The translations under genes and the position numbers were made by a program. A stretch of DNA of 64,000 nucleotides, taken from NCBI RefSeq assembly GCF_012971725.1, contig NZ_CP048833.1, positions 2,418,001-2,482,000 on the forward strand, written 5' to 3'. The notes under the pieces are model-generated. The model had not been told where the DNA came from, ran no database searches, and saw only the letters and a list, made by a program, of their open reading frames with translations. Below, in pieces: positions 27,108 to 36,339 of this stretch (the stretch's first letter is position 1; every line of letters begins with the position of its first letter). Origin of the DNA: Pseudomonas multiresinivorans (GTDB lineage: Bacteria; Pseudomonadota; Gammaproteobacteria; Pseudomonadales; Pseudomonadaceae).

Positions 27108-27692
27108 ATGAGCGCTATCACCATTACCGAAGCCGCACAGGATTACCTGGCCGAGCTGCTGTCCAAGCAGGACACTCCCGGCATCGGCATTCGCATCTTC
27201 ATCACCCAGCCGGGCACCACGTACGCCGAAACCTGCATCGCCTACTGCAAGCCGGGCGAGCAGAAGCCGGAGGACACCCCGGTCGGCCTGAAGGATTTCA
27301 CCGCCTACATCGACGCCATCAGCGAGCCCTTCCTGGAAGACGCCGTGGTCGATTACGCCACCGACCGCATGGGCGGCCAGCTGACCATCAAGGCGCCGAA
27401 TGCCAAGGTGCCGATGGTCAACGAGGACAGCCCGATCACCGAGCGCATCAACTACTACCTGCAGACCGAGATCAATCCCGGCCTGGCCAGCCACGGCGGC
27501 CAGGTGAGCCTGGTGGACGTGGTCGAGGACAACATCGCCGTGCTGCGTTTCGGCGGCGGTTGCCAGGGCTGCGGTGCGGTCGAGATGACCCTGAAGGACG
27601 GTGTCGAGAAGACCCTGATCGAGCGCATCCCGGAGCTGAAGGGCGTGCGTGACGTCACCGACCACAGCAACCGCGAGAACGCCTACTACTAA
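27108..27692 (+). CDS. nfuA: Fe/S biogenesis scaffold/carrier NfuA
   Basis: The 194-residue protein has an N-terminal degenerate A-type domain (ITITEAAQDYLAELLSK) and a C-terminal Nfu domain with the cluster-binding CQGC at residues 152-155 (FGGGCQGCGAVEMTLK). NfuA dimers carry a [4Fe-4S] cluster to client proteins, especially under oxidative stress or iron limitation. I chose the ATG at 27108 (MSAITITEAAQD), preceded by GCGAGGAG, over the ATG at 27093. An intrinsic terminator follows. Confidence 0.94.
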   Translation: MSAITITEAAQDYLAELLSKQDTPGIGIRIFITQPGTTYAETCIAYCKPGEQKPEDTPVGLKDFTAYIDAISEPFLEDAVVDYATDRMGGQLTIKAPNAKVPMVNEDSPITERINYYLQTEINPGLASHGGQVSLVDVVEDNIAVLRFGGGCQGCGAVEMTLKDGVEKTLIERIPELKGVRDVTDHSNRENAYY

Positions 27693-27711
27693 AGGCAGGC
27701 GATCGAGCAGC

Positions 27712-27740
27712 GAAAAGGCGACCTTAGGGTCGCCTTTTTC
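27712..27740 (+). terminator. Intrinsic terminator of nfuA
   Basis: GAAAAGGCGACC TTA GGGTCGCCTTTTTC forms a tight stem with a T-run, 20 bp past the nfuA stop. Confidence 0.9.
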
Positions 27741-27794
27741 GTTTGGGCTGCATCGGGCCTGACGCAGGGAGCGACGCCCGTTTCGGATGCGGGG

Positions 27795-27880
27795 TGGTTC
27801 GCGAGCAAGGACTGGGCGTCCCCCTCGGTCCTACAGGTTGGGCTCGGCGCTCTTTGTAGGAGCGAGCTTGCTCGCGAACC
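27795..27880. repeat. Composite REP pair (long variant + canonical)
   Basis: An inverted long-variant copy (27795-27835, GCGAGCAAGGACTGGGCGTC then CCCCTCGGTCCTAC) is followed by a forward canonical copy at 27855-27880. The order of orientations is the reverse of most pairs here. Confidence 0.88.
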
Positions 27881-27898
27881 GCGTTGGCACCTGAACCC

Positions 27899-29065
27899 TC
27901 AGGCCTGCACCACTTCCCGCCGCCCCGACCAGAGCATCACCAGCGCCACCAGCAGCACCGGCCAGACCAGCAGGTTCACCGCGCTCCAGCCGACGCTGGT
28001 GATCAGCGCGCCGGAGCTGAACGACATCAGCGCCGCCAGGCTGCCGTTGCCCAGTTCCATCAGCCCTTGCGCATGCCCGCGTTCCTGCGGCGTATGGCCG
28101 AAGGCGAGCAGCGTGGTGCCGGCCACCAGCATCAGGTTCCAGCCCATGCCCAGCAGCAGTGAGCTGATGAGGAACTGCGCCACCGACTGACCGCTCAGCG
28201 CCACCGCCGCACTCACTGCCAGCAGCGCCATGCCGACCCAGGCCACGCGGCGGCCGCCGAGGCGGTCCACCAGCGGGCCGGCAACGAAGGCGGGGAGGAA
28301 CATGCCCAGCACGTGCCACTGGATCACGCTCACCGAGCGCTCCAGCGGCAGGCCGCAGAAGCTCATGGCCAGTGGCGTGGCGTTCATGATCAGGATCATC
28401 AGCCCGTGGCCGGCGGCGGTGCAGGCCATGGCCGCGCGGACCGCCGGGCGCGACAGCAACTCGCGCATCACCTTCCAGCCGCCGGTGGATGGCGCGGGCG
28501 CTGCGCCTTCCGGCAGGCGGCTGAGCACGGCGAGGGCGACCAGGGCCAGCGCGGCGATGGCCAGGTACGAACCCACGAAGGGCGCGGGCAGGGCATTGCG
28601 CGACCACAGCGCTAGGCTCGGTGCGAGCAATGCCGCCAGCACACCGCCGCCGATCACGTAGGCAGTGGCGCGCCCCTTGTGGGTTTCGTCCACCGCTTCC
28701 AGCGCGGCGAAGCGGTAATACATCGCCGACGCCTGGTAGGCGCCGATGGGCAGCGCGCCGAGGCAGAACAGCAGGAAGTCCGCCAGCCACACGCCCAGCG
28801 CGCAAAGCAGCCCGCCGAATACGCCGCAAGCGGCGCCCAGCAGCAGGCCGCGCCGCCGTCCGTGGCGTTGCATGAACAGCGACAACGGCTGCACCGCCAG
28901 CAGGTTGCCCAGCACCAGGATCGCCAGGGGCAGCGTGGCCAGGCTGTTGATCGGCGTGAGCTGCGCGCCCACCAGCGAGGTGAGGGTGATGCCGATCAGC
29001 GAGCAGGACCAGTACAGCGCCTGGCTGGTGAACAGCAGGCGGATCGCCGGAGTGCGCAGCAGCAT
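27899..29065 (-). CDS. MFS transporter
   Basis: The 388-residue, 12-TM major facilitator has about 12 hydrophobic segments, YRFAALEAVDETHKGRATAYVIGGG, and DRLGGRRVAW, a form of the MFS A-motif between TM helices. Substrate unknown. It starts 9 bp after the DUF1272 gene and 279 bp from the GlxA-type regulator, all on the same strand, so the three are likely an operon in which the regulator is first. Confidence 0.85.
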   Translation of the reverse strand: MLLRTPAIRLLFTSQALYWSCSLIGITLTSLVGAQLTPINSLATLPLAILVLGNLLAVQPLSLFMQRHGRRRGLLLGAACGVFGGLLCALGVWLADFLLFCLGALPIGAYQASAMYYRFAALEAVDETHKGRATAYVIGGGVLAALLAPSLALWSRNALPAPFVGSYLAIAALALVALAVLSRLPEGAAPAPSTGGWKVMRELLSRPAVRAAMACTAAGHGLMILIMNATPLAMSFCGLPLERSVSVIQWHVLGMFLPAFVAGPLVDRLGGRRVAWVGMALLAVSAAVALSGQSVAQFLISSLLLGMGWNLMLVAGTTLLAFGHTPQERGHAQGLMELGNGSLAALMSFSSGALITSVGWSAVNLLVWPVLLVALVMLWSGRREVVQA

Positions 29066-29074
29066 GCTCCGTCC

Positions 29075-29317
29075 TCAGCCCTGGCAGCCGGCAGGCTTGA
29101 GCACGCGCTGGGTCGAGGTCGGGCTGGCCGCCAGCTTCTCCAGCGGCCGGCGTGGGCGCGGTACCAGTTCGCCGCCGCAGTTCGGGCAATGGCCGTGCAG
29201 CACCTGTTCGGCGCAGTCGGTGCAGAAAGTGCATTCGAAGCTGCAGATGCGCGCGTCGGCGCTGTCGCCGGGCAGGTCGCGGTCGCAGCATTCGCAGCCG
29301 GGGCGGAGTTCGAGCAT
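29075..29317 (-). CDS. DUF1272 cysteine-rich protein
   Basis: The 80-residue zinc-ribbon-like protein contains the cysteine clusters CECCDRDLP, CSFECTFCTDC and CPNCGGEL, the DUF1272 signature. It probably binds one or two zinc ions; function is unknown. It lies between the GlxA-like regulator (27 bp) and the MFS gene (9 bp), as in several other proteobacteria, which suggests it works in the same pathway. Confidence 0.88.
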   Translation of the reverse strand: MLELRPGCECCDRDLPGDSADARICSFECTFCTDCAEQVLHGHCPNCGGELVPRPRRPLEKLAASPTSTQRVLKPAGCQG

Positions 29318-29344
29318 GGCAAAGTCCTTTGCTGTGGATTGAAG

Positions 29345-30346
29345 TCAGCGCAACTGGCCGAAGCGCTCGGCGTATTCCTGCGGGCTGATCGCCAGGTGCT
29401 TGTGGAAGGTACGGCGCAGGTTCTCCGGGTGGCCGAAGCCGCACAGCCGCGACACCGTGCTGATCGACGCCTGGGCGTCCTGCAACAGCGCGCGGGCGGC
29501 TTCCAGGCGCACGCGTTCGACGTAGCGCCCCGGGCCCATGCCCAGTTCGTTGATGAACACCCGCGACAGTGTGCGCGGGCTCATGCACGCCTGTTCGGCC
29601 AAAACCTCCAGCGACAGGTCGCTGCCGAGATTGGCCGGTATCCACTCCAGCAGTGCCGCCAGGCGTGGCGTGCGGCTAGGTTCCGGGGTCAACCAGTGAC
29701 TGAACTGCGCCTGCCCGCCGGGGCGCTTGAGGAACATCACCAACCGCCGCGCCACGGTCAGGGCGAGTGCGCGGCCGAGGTCTGCTTCCACCAGCGCCAG
29801 GGCGAGGTCGATGCCGGCTGTGACGCCGGCCGAAGTGAACACGTGATCGTCGCCGTCCCGGCGCTGCGGATCGTAGGTATGCAGGCGGTCGCCCTGGACC
29901 AGTACCTCGGGGTAGTCGCTGCACAGCTCATCGACATCCGCCCAGTGCGTGGTGGCCGGACGGCCGTTGAGCACGCCGGCCGCGGCGAGGATCAGCGCGC
30001 CGGAGCACACCGAGCCGAGCCGGCGCACCTGGGGCTCGGCGGCAGCCAGCCAGTGCAGCAGGTCGGTGTTTTCGCATTGTTGCGGGACGCCCAGCCCACC
30101 CGGTACCAGCAGGGTATCCAGTGTGGCTGGCTCGACTTCTCGCCATCCCATGTCAGCGCAGATGCGCAGGCCGGCCGAGGTGGCCACCGGCCCGACCCGT
30201 TCGCCCAGTACCAGCAGCTCATAGATCGGTGCCAGGCCCTGGCGCTGGCGCTCGACGTTGGCCGAGGCGAACACCTGCAGCGGCCCGGTGATGTCCAGGC
30301 TCATGACCTCGGGGTAGAGCAGGCAGGCGATGCGGCGCGATTCCAT
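29345..30346 (-). CDS. GlxA-type AraC transcriptional regulator (DJ-1/PfpI + AraC)
   Basis: The 333-residue regulator has an N-terminal class I glutamine amidotransferase-like domain (about residues 5-180) with the elbow cysteine in SVCSGALILAAAG, and a C-terminal AraC DNA-binding domain with paired helix-turn-helix motifs (SLEVLAEQACMSPRTLSRVF and STVSRLCGFGHPENLRRTFHK). This is the FtrA/CdhR/GlxA arrangement, often controlling catabolism of amines or amino acids. It is likely to control the downstream DUF1272-MFS genes; effector unknown. Confidence 0.88.
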   Translation of the reverse strand: MESRRIACLLYPEVMSLDITGPLQVFASANVERQRQGLAPIYELLVLGERVGPVATSAGLRICADMGWREVEPATLDTLLVPGGLGVPQQCENTDLLHWLAAAEPQVRRLGSVCSGALILAAAGVLNGRPATTHWADVDELCSDYPEVLVQGDRLHTYDPQRRDGDDHVFTSAGVTAGIDLALALVEADLGRALALTVARRLVMFLKRPGGQAQFSHWLTPEPSRTPRLAALLEWIPANLGSDLSLEVLAEQACMSPRTLSRVFINELGMGPGRYVERVRLEAARALLQDAQASISTVSRLCGFGHPENLRRTFHKHLAISPQEYAERFGQLR

Positions 30347-30442
30347 GGCGACACTCGTTCATTGAATGTCACGAGTGTGGCGGTGGCTGACGCTGGCGGC
30401 AACGTCAGTCACCCCACGAATCTTGCCAATCTGCAGGCCGGC

Positions 30443-33400
30443 CTACCTGGCTGCACCCAGCCGATACGCGCTGGCATACAGCACCGGCAGCACGATCAAC
30501 GTCAGCAGCGTGGCGAAACCCAGGCCGAACATGATCACCACCGACATGCTCTGGAAGAACGCATCCAGCAGCAGGGGAGCCAGGCCGAGGATGGTGGTCA
30601 GCGCAGTCAGGCAGATCGGCCGCAGGCGCGCGCAGGATGCGTTCACCAGCGCCTCGCGCGGTGGCTGGCCGCCGGCGGCGAGGTTGTCGACTTCCTCCAG
30701 CAGCACGATGCCATTACGCACCAGCATGCCGGACAGGCTCAAGAGCCCGAGCAGCGCCATGAAGCCGAAGGGAATGCCGGTAAGCAGGAAGCCGACAGTC
30801 ACGCCGATCATCGCCAGCGGCACGGTCAGCCAGATCAGCAGCGCCTTGCGCGGCGAGGAGAACATCAGCACGGTGATGATGAACATCGCCAGGAAGGCCA
30901 TCGGCAGGCTGCCGAGCACGCCATTGCGGGCATCGCCGGAGCTTTCCACGTCGCCGCCCCAGGCCAGTTCGTAGCCCGGTGGCAGTTGCAGCGCCTCGAT
31001 CTGCGGGCGCACGCGGGCGAGCAGTTGCGAGGAGGTTTCGCCGCTCTGCGGGGCGACGTCGGCCATCACCGTCAGCGTGCGCTTGCGGTCCTGGCGCAGG
31101 ATCAGCGGGTCTTCCCAGACGCTGTCGAAGCCACCGACCACCTGCTCGATGGGCAGGTAGCGCTGGCTCACCGGGCTCCATAACATCAGGTCGTTGATCT
31201 GCCCGGCGTCCAGGTCGCGTTCGCGCACGACGATGGGCAACTGCTGCGTGCCGTCGCGGTAAAGGCCGACGGAGAGGCCGCTGAAACTCATGCGCAGCAG
31301 GCTGTCCAGATCGCCCTTGTCGATCCCCAGTTCGCGGGCGCGGGCTTCGTTGAACTGTGGGCGGACCAGCAGCGCACGGGATTGCCAGTCATGGCCGACG
31401 CCGGTGGCGACCGGGTCGGCGGCGAGGATATCGCCCACCTGTGCGCCGAGGCGGCGCAGCACCTGCGGATCGGCGCCGGTCAGCCGTACTTCGATGGCGC
31501 TGCCGTTGGACGGGCCGAACATCAGGCGCTTGAGGCCGGTCTGCACTTGCGGATAGCGCTCATCGAGGTAGTGCTGCAGGTCGGCGATCAGCCCCGGAAT
31601 CTGCGCGCGGTTCTCGGTGCGCACCAGCACTTGCGCGTAGTTGGTGTGCTGGCGTTCGGCGCTGTAGGTGAGGATGAAGCGTGGTGCGCCCTGGCCGATG
31701 CTGGTGACGGTGCGTTCGACGCCCGGCAGGGCGGTGATGTGCCGGTCGATCTCGGCGGCCAGGTCGCGGGTGTGTTCGATGGCCGTGCCCTGCGGCAGCC
31801 ACAGGTCGACGAAGAACATCGGCGTGTTGGCCGGCGGGAAGAAGTTCTGCCGCACCTGGGCGAAGCCCAGCAGCGATGCGGCGAGTGCCAGGGCGAGCAC
31901 GCCCAGAGTCAGCGCGCGCTGGCGCAGGCAGGCTTCCAGCAGAGCGCGGTAGGCGCGATACAGCCAACCCTGGTGCGGCTCGGCGCTCGCTGCCTGTGCC
32001 GGCATCTTCTCGAAGGCCCAGCGGGCGAACAGCGGCGTCAGGGTCATGGCCGTCACCCAGCTGAGCAGCAGCGACACCAGCAACACTTCGAACAGTGAGC
32101 GGCAGTATTCGCCGGTGGAGTCGGAAGACAGGCCGATGGGCGCGAAGGCCAGTACCGCGATCACCGTGGCGCCCAGCAGCGGCAGCGCGGTGAGGCGGAC
32201 GATATGGCGGATCGCGGCGTCGACGCCCTGGCCCCGCAGGCGCCCGACCAGCACGCCCTCGACCACGACGATGGCGTTGTCCACCAGCATGCACAGGGAA
32301 ATGATCAGCGCGCCGAGGCTGATGCGCTGCAGCTCGATGCCCAGCAGGTACATCAGCAGCAGGCTGCCGAGCACGTTGAGTGCCAGCACCCCGGCGATCA
32401 CCAGGCCGCTGCGCAGGCCCATGAAGACCAGCAGCGTGCCGACCACGATGGCCAGCGCCAGGACGAAGCTGAGCAGGAAGCCGTTCACCGCGCCGTGCAC
32501 TTCCACGGCCTGGTCATAGAACGGCGTCAGCTGCATGCCAGCGGGGCGTTCGCTTTCCAGCTGGTCGAGGCGCAGGTGCACGGCGTCGCCGACCTTCACC
32601 ACGTTCACCTGTGGGGCAAAAGCGATGCCCAGCGCCAGGGCCGCTTCGCCATCGGCGCGCCAGAGGTGGCTGGGGGTGTCGGTGAAACCGCGCCTGACCG
32701 TGGCGATGTCACCCAGGCGGATCAGTTGGGCGCTGCCCGGTGCGCTGACCAGCAGTTGCTCCAGCTCCGAGACGTCGGTGAATTCGCCGGTGGGATGCAG
32801 ACGAATGCTCTCGCTGCCGACACGCAGGCTACCAGCGTCGGACACCAGGTTCTGACGGTTCAGCAGGTTCACCAGGCGAGTCAGTGGTACTCCCATGGCG
32901 GTCATCTTTTCCCGCGAGACATCCACCTGCACCTGTTCGGCCTGCAGGCCGGAAACCACCACCTTGCTCACGCCCGGCACCAGCACCAGCTCGCGGCGCA
33001 GGTAGTCGGCGTAGTCGCGCAGCTCCTGGTAGCTGTAGCCCTGGCCGGAGAGCGACAGGAGGATGCCGTATACGTCGCCGAAATCGTCGTTCACCTGTGG
33101 CGGCGAAACGCCCGGCGGCAGGTGCGGAGCGAGATCGTTGACCTTGCGCCGCAGTTCGTCCCAGATCTGCGGCAAGTCGCCTGCGCGGTACTGCGGCTTC
33201 ACGTTGACGGTGATCTGCGAGAGGCCGGCGCTGGAGATCGAGGTCAGCTTGTCGACGTAGGCCAGTTGCTGGATGGCGTTTTCCAGCGGGTAGGTGACTT
33301 CCTCTTCCACCTGCTGCGGTGAGGCGCCGGCGTAGCGGGTGGCGACCACCGCGGTCTTCACCGTGAAGGCCGGGTCTTCCAGGCGGCCGATCTCAAGGAT

Positions 33401-33496
33401 CGCGTAAAGGCCGCCGAGGGCCAGCAGGAGGATGACTATCCAGCTGCTGACCCGATTTTGTAGAAAGCCGCGGATCAAGTAGCCGCTGATATCCAT
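30443..33496 (-). CDS. RND efflux permease (HAE-1/AcrB-like)
   Basis: The 1017-residue inner-membrane pump has 12 TM segments and two large periplasmic loops. The N-terminal FLQNRVSSWIVILLLALGGLYA and charged TM4 region SLCMLVDNAIVVVEG are typical of RND drug pumps; the central GMLVRNGIVLLEEVDN marks the second half. The start MDISGYLIRGF at 33496 overlaps the adaptor stop by 1 bp or more, giving translational coupling. No outer-membrane factor is adjacent, so a shared OprM/TolC-like channel is likely. The substrate cannot be inferred. Confidence 0.9.
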   Translation of the reverse strand: MDISGYLIRGFLQNRVSSWIVILLLALGGLYAILEIGRLEDPAFTVKTAVVATRYAGASPQQVEEEVTYPLENAIQQLAYVDKLTSISSAGLSQITVNVKPQYRAGDLPQIWDELRRKVNDLAPHLPPGVSPPQVNDDFGDVYGILLSLSGQGYSYQELRDYADYLRRELVLVPGVSKVVVSGLQAEQVQVDVSREKMTAMGVPLTRLVNLLNRQNLVSDAGSLRVGSESIRLHPTGEFTDVSELEQLLVSAPGSAQLIRLGDIATVRRGFTDTPSHLWRADGEAALALGIAFAPQVNVVKVGDAVHLRLDQLESERPAGMQLTPFYDQAVEVHGAVNGFLLSFVLALAIVVGTLLVFMGLRSGLVIAGVLALNVLGSLLLMYLLGIELQRISLGALIISLCMLVDNAIVVVEGVLVGRLRGQGVDAAIRHIVRLTALPLLGATVIAVLAFAPIGLSSDSTGEYCRSLFEVLLVSLLLSWVTAMTLTPLFARWAFEKMPAQAASAEPHQGWLYRAYRALLEACLRQRALTLGVLALALAASLLGFAQVRQNFFPPANTPMFFVDLWLPQGTAIEHTRDLAAEIDRHITALPGVERTVTSIGQGAPRFILTYSAERQHTNYAQVLVRTENRAQIPGLIADLQHYLDERYPQVQTGLKRLMFGPSNGSAIEVRLTGADPQVLRRLGAQVGDILAADPVATGVGHDWQSRALLVRPQFNEARARELGIDKGDLDSLLRMSFSGLSVGLYRDGTQQLPIVVRERDLDAGQINDLMLWSPVSQRYLPIEQVVGGFDSVWEDPLILRQDRKRTLTVMADVAPQSGETSSQLLARVRPQIEALQLPPGYELAWGGDVESSGDARNGVLGSLPMAFLAMFIITVLMFSSPRKALLIWLTVPLAMIGVTVGFLLTGIPFGFMALLGLLSLSGMLVRNGIVLLEEVDNLAAGGQPPREALVNASCARLRPICLTALTTILGLAPLLLDAFFQSMSVVIMFGLGFATLLTLIVLPVLYASAYRLGAAR

Positions 33497-34578
33497 CACA
33501 GCCCCCGCTCGCGTTGCCACGGACGCACTGCCTGGCCTTCACGCAGCTCGGAGGTGCCGGCAGCGACGATGCGCTCGCCCGGCTCCAGTCCGGAAAGAAT
33601 CTGGATGCCCTCGGCATCGGGTTGACCTAGTTCCACTGTCCGGCGCTCAACGCGCAACGCATCGCCTTCACCCTTCACCACCCACACCTGGCTCTGCCCC
33701 GGCGCGCCGTCGTCGGCGCTGAAGACCGCTTCCACCGGCACTCGCAGGAGCGCCTGCGCATCGCGGCCGAGGCGGGCGAAATCCACCTCGACGGTGGCAC
33801 TCATGCCCGGCAGCAGGGTGACGTCCTTCGGTCGCTCCAGGGTGAGGGTGACGGTATAGCTCAGGGTCGCGGGATCGGGGCGGGTGCTGTGCTCCTTGTA
33901 GTGCGCGGGGAAGTCCCGGCCAGGCACACGGGCCAGGCGCACGATGGGTTGGTAGTCGCTGCGCAGGCTGGCGCCGTCGACGCGCTCCAGCAGGCTTTCC
34001 GGCAACTGGAACTGCACGTCGTAGCTATCGGCGGATTGCAGGATGGCCACCGGCTGCTTGGGCTGCAGCATCTGGTGGTTCTGCACCGGCACCTGCGCGA
34101 TGACGCCGGTGAAGGGCGCCGTCAGGCGTGCGTAACCCAGCTCCTGGCGGGCCAGCTTGAGCGCGGCTTCGGCGGAATCCAGCTGGGCCTTGCGCTGGTC
34201 GAGCTCGGCGCGGGCCACCAGTTGCCGCTCGTTGAGCGTGGCGACGCGCTGGTACTGGGCGCGGGCGAGGTTGTAGCTGGCTTCGCGATCACGTACTCGC
34301 AGGCGCAGGTCGGCGTCGTCCAGTTCGGCGATCAGCTGGCCACGCTCCACGCGTTGGCCCTGTTTCACTGTCAGGGTCTTGAGATGGCCGGCGAGGCGGA
34401 AGGACAGGTCGACCTCGTCCGAGGCCACCAGTTGGCCGGGAAACTGCCGTACGCCTTCGGCGGTGGCGGCGGGCACGCTGTAGAGCTTCACCGGGCGCAC
34501 GATATCGACCGGCGCCGACGGCGTCGGGCCACAGCCGGCCAGCAGGCCGGCGAGCAGAAGGCAGGCGGGCGTTTTCAC
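33496..34578 (-). CDS. RND periplasmic adaptor lipoprotein (MFP)
   Basis: The 360-residue membrane fusion protein bridges the RND pump to an outer-membrane channel. It has a lipobox LLAGC with Cys16, a lipoyl/hairpin segment, and the barrel region RLARVPGRDFPAHYKE. The start GTG at 34578 is preceded by GAGGAAT; the longer frame to 34653 would displace the signal peptide. The gene overlaps the downstream RND gene. Confidence 0.9.
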   Translation of the reverse strand: MKTPACLLLAGLLAGCGPTPSAPVDIVRPVKLYSVPAATAEGVRQFPGQLVASDEVDLSFRLAGHLKTLTVKQGQRVERGQLIAELDDADLRLRVRDREASYNLARAQYQRVATLNERQLVARAELDQRKAQLDSAEAALKLARQELGYARLTAPFTGVIAQVPVQNHQMLQPKQPVAILQSADSYDVQFQLPESLLERVDGASLRSDYQPIVRLARVPGRDFPAHYKEHSTRPDPATLSYTVTLTLERPKDVTLLPGMSATVEVDFARLGRDAQALLRVPVEAVFSADDGAPGQSQVWVVKGEGDALRVERRTVELGQPDAEGIQILSGLEPGERIVAAGTSELREGQAVRPWQRERGL

Positions 34579-34728
34579 GCGGGATTCCTCTTGAGCTGAG
34601 CGGGTGTGGCAAGGCTGCGCGCCGCTCGGAGGAATCCGTCTGACATGAATCAAGGGCTGCCGGCCGGCCCTGGGAAAGTTCGGTAGCGGTACAGGAATCG
34701 TTCAGAAATGGCCTACAGATGAGCGCCT

Positions 34729-35274
34729 CTAAACCATCAGCACACCGCGAAAACCGCGCGCGGCGTAATAGGACTGCACGCCATTGTGGTAGATGAACAC
34801 CCGCTCGTAGCGGCGGTCGCCGAACAGCGCGCCGTCCAGCTTGCGCATGGAGCCGGGCGTGCGCAGCCAGCTGGAGGTCTTCTGGTCGAAGCTGCCCAGC
34901 TCCTGCAACTGGCGGTACTGCGCCTCGTCCAGCAGCTCGATGCCGATCTGCGCGGCCAGCTCGGTGGCGCAGCCGGCGGGCTTGTCCTTCTTGCGTGCGT
35001 CCAGCGCCTCGCGGTCGTAGCAGAGGCTGCGGCGGCCGGCCGGGGTCTCGGCGGAGCAATCGAAGAACAGGAAGGCGCCGCTGGCGCTTTCGCGGCCGAC
35101 CACGTCGGGTTCGCCGCCGGTTTCCTCCATCTGCTCCAGCGCTTTCAACTTGGCCGGGGCGGCCTCCAGGCGCGCCTGGACTTCCGCCCAGTCGATGCCC
35201 TTGTGGCGCTCGGGGTGTTGCTTGAACCGCGCCTGCAGGGTGGCCAGCAGGGCGTCGCGTTGCTTCGCATTCAT
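34729..35274 (-). CDS. DUF4256 protein
   Basis: The 181-residue soluble protein of the DUF4256 family begins MNAKQRDALLATLQARFKQHPERH and contains FFDCSAETPAGRRSLCYDREALDARK and YHNGVQSYYAARGFRG, conserved blocks of the family. The function is unknown. It is a single gene between the RND pump and the HD-GYP regulator. Confidence 0.85.
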   Translation of the reverse strand: MNAKQRDALLATLQARFKQHPERHKGIDWAEVQARLEAAPAKLKALEQMEETGGEPDVVGRESASGAFLFFDCSAETPAGRRSLCYDREALDARKKDKPAGCATELAAQIGIELLDEAQYRQLQELGSFDQKTSSWLRTPGSMRKLDGALFGDRRYERVFIYHNGVQSYYAARGFRGVLMV

Positions 35275-35337
35275 CTTGCTTACTCTCGGCAGGGGTTGAA
35301 GGTCAGAGAGTAAAGCAGGATTTGCGCGACCTGCGGC

Positions 35338-36339
35338 TCAGCCCGCGTCGGCCCAGCGCTCGCGCACGGCGAGGATGTCGGGCAGGCAACCGAGGAAAAG
35401 CTCCACCAGCTCCGGGTCGAACTGGCGGCCTTTTTCCCGGCGCAGCAGTTCGATGGCCTCGTCGATGCTCCAGGCCGGCTTGTACGGGCGTACGCTGGTC
35501 AGCGCGTCGAACACGTCGGCGATGGCGACTATGCGGCCCTCCAGAGGGATTTCCTCGGCGCGCAGGGCATTGGGGTAACCCGTCCCGTCCCAGCGCTCGT
35601 GGTGGGTGAGGGCGATGCTGCGCGCCAGGGTGAGCAGGGTGGAGTCGTGTTCGCCGATGATCCGCGCGCCGATTTCCGGGTGCTGGCGCATCACCGCCCA
35701 TTCCTGTTCGTCGAGGCGGCCGGGCTTCTGCAGGATGGCATCGGGAATGCCGATCTTGCCCACGTCGTGCATGGGCGCCGCGTTGAGCAGGTCGTCGGCG
35801 GCCTTCTCCGAGAAGCCGGCGGCGCGGGCCAGGATGTGCGCGTAGTGGCTCATGCGGATGACGTGCAGGCCGGTCTCGTTGTCCTTGTACTCCGCGGCCT
35901 TGCCCAGGCGCTGGACGATCTGCAGGCGCGTCTCGCGCAGTTCCTCCACACGCACCAGCGACAGGTGCGTGCGCACGCGAGCCTTGACGATGGGCGGGCT
36001 GACCGGCTTGGTGATGTAGTCCACTGCGCCGACCTCGAAGCCCCGCGCTTCGTCGGGTACATCAGCCAGCGCGGTGACGAAGATCACCGGGATGGCGCAG
36101 GTGGTCTGCTCGGCCTTGAGCCGCTGGCAGACCTCGAAGCCGGTCATGCCGGGCATCATCACGTCCAGCAGGACCAGGTCCGGGCGTTCGCGGTTGGCCA
36201 GCTCCAGCGCCTTGTCGCCGTCCTTGGCGAACAGCAGGCGGTAGTCGTCCTGCAGGATGTGGCGCAGCACCTGGAGGTTGGTGGCTTCATCGTCTACCAG
36301 CAGCAGGCAGGGACGATGATCTTGGGCGGTCAGGCTCAT
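35338..36339 (-). CDS. Response regulator with HD-GYP domain
   Basis: The 333-residue protein has an N-terminal receiver domain with phospho-acceptor Asp59 (LVLLDVMMPGMTG) and a C-terminal HD-GYP domain with H191-D192 (PMHDVGKIGIPD), HHERWDGTGYP (GYP at 254-256) and DVFDALTSVRPYK. The motif set is intact, so it should hydrolyse cyclic-di-GMP; phosphorylation is expected to modulate this. The start is 4 bp inside the preceding hybrid kinase gene, the likely partner. Confidence 0.92.
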   Translation of the reverse strand: MSLTAQDHRPCLLLVDDEATNLQVLRHILQDDYRLLFAKDGDKALELANRERPDLVLLDVMMPGMTGFEVCQRLKAEQTTCAIPVIFVTALADVPDEARGFEVGAVDYITKPVSPPIVKARVRTHLSLVRVEELRETRLQIVQRLGKAAEYKDNETGLHVIRMSHYAHILARAAGFSEKAADDLLNAAPMHDVGKIGIPDAILQKPGRLDEQEWAVMRQHPEIGARIIGEHDSTLLTLARSIALTHHERWDGTGYPNALRAEEIPLEGRIVAIADVFDALTSVRPYKPAWSIDEAIELLRREKGRQFDPELVELFLGCLPDILAVRERWADAG

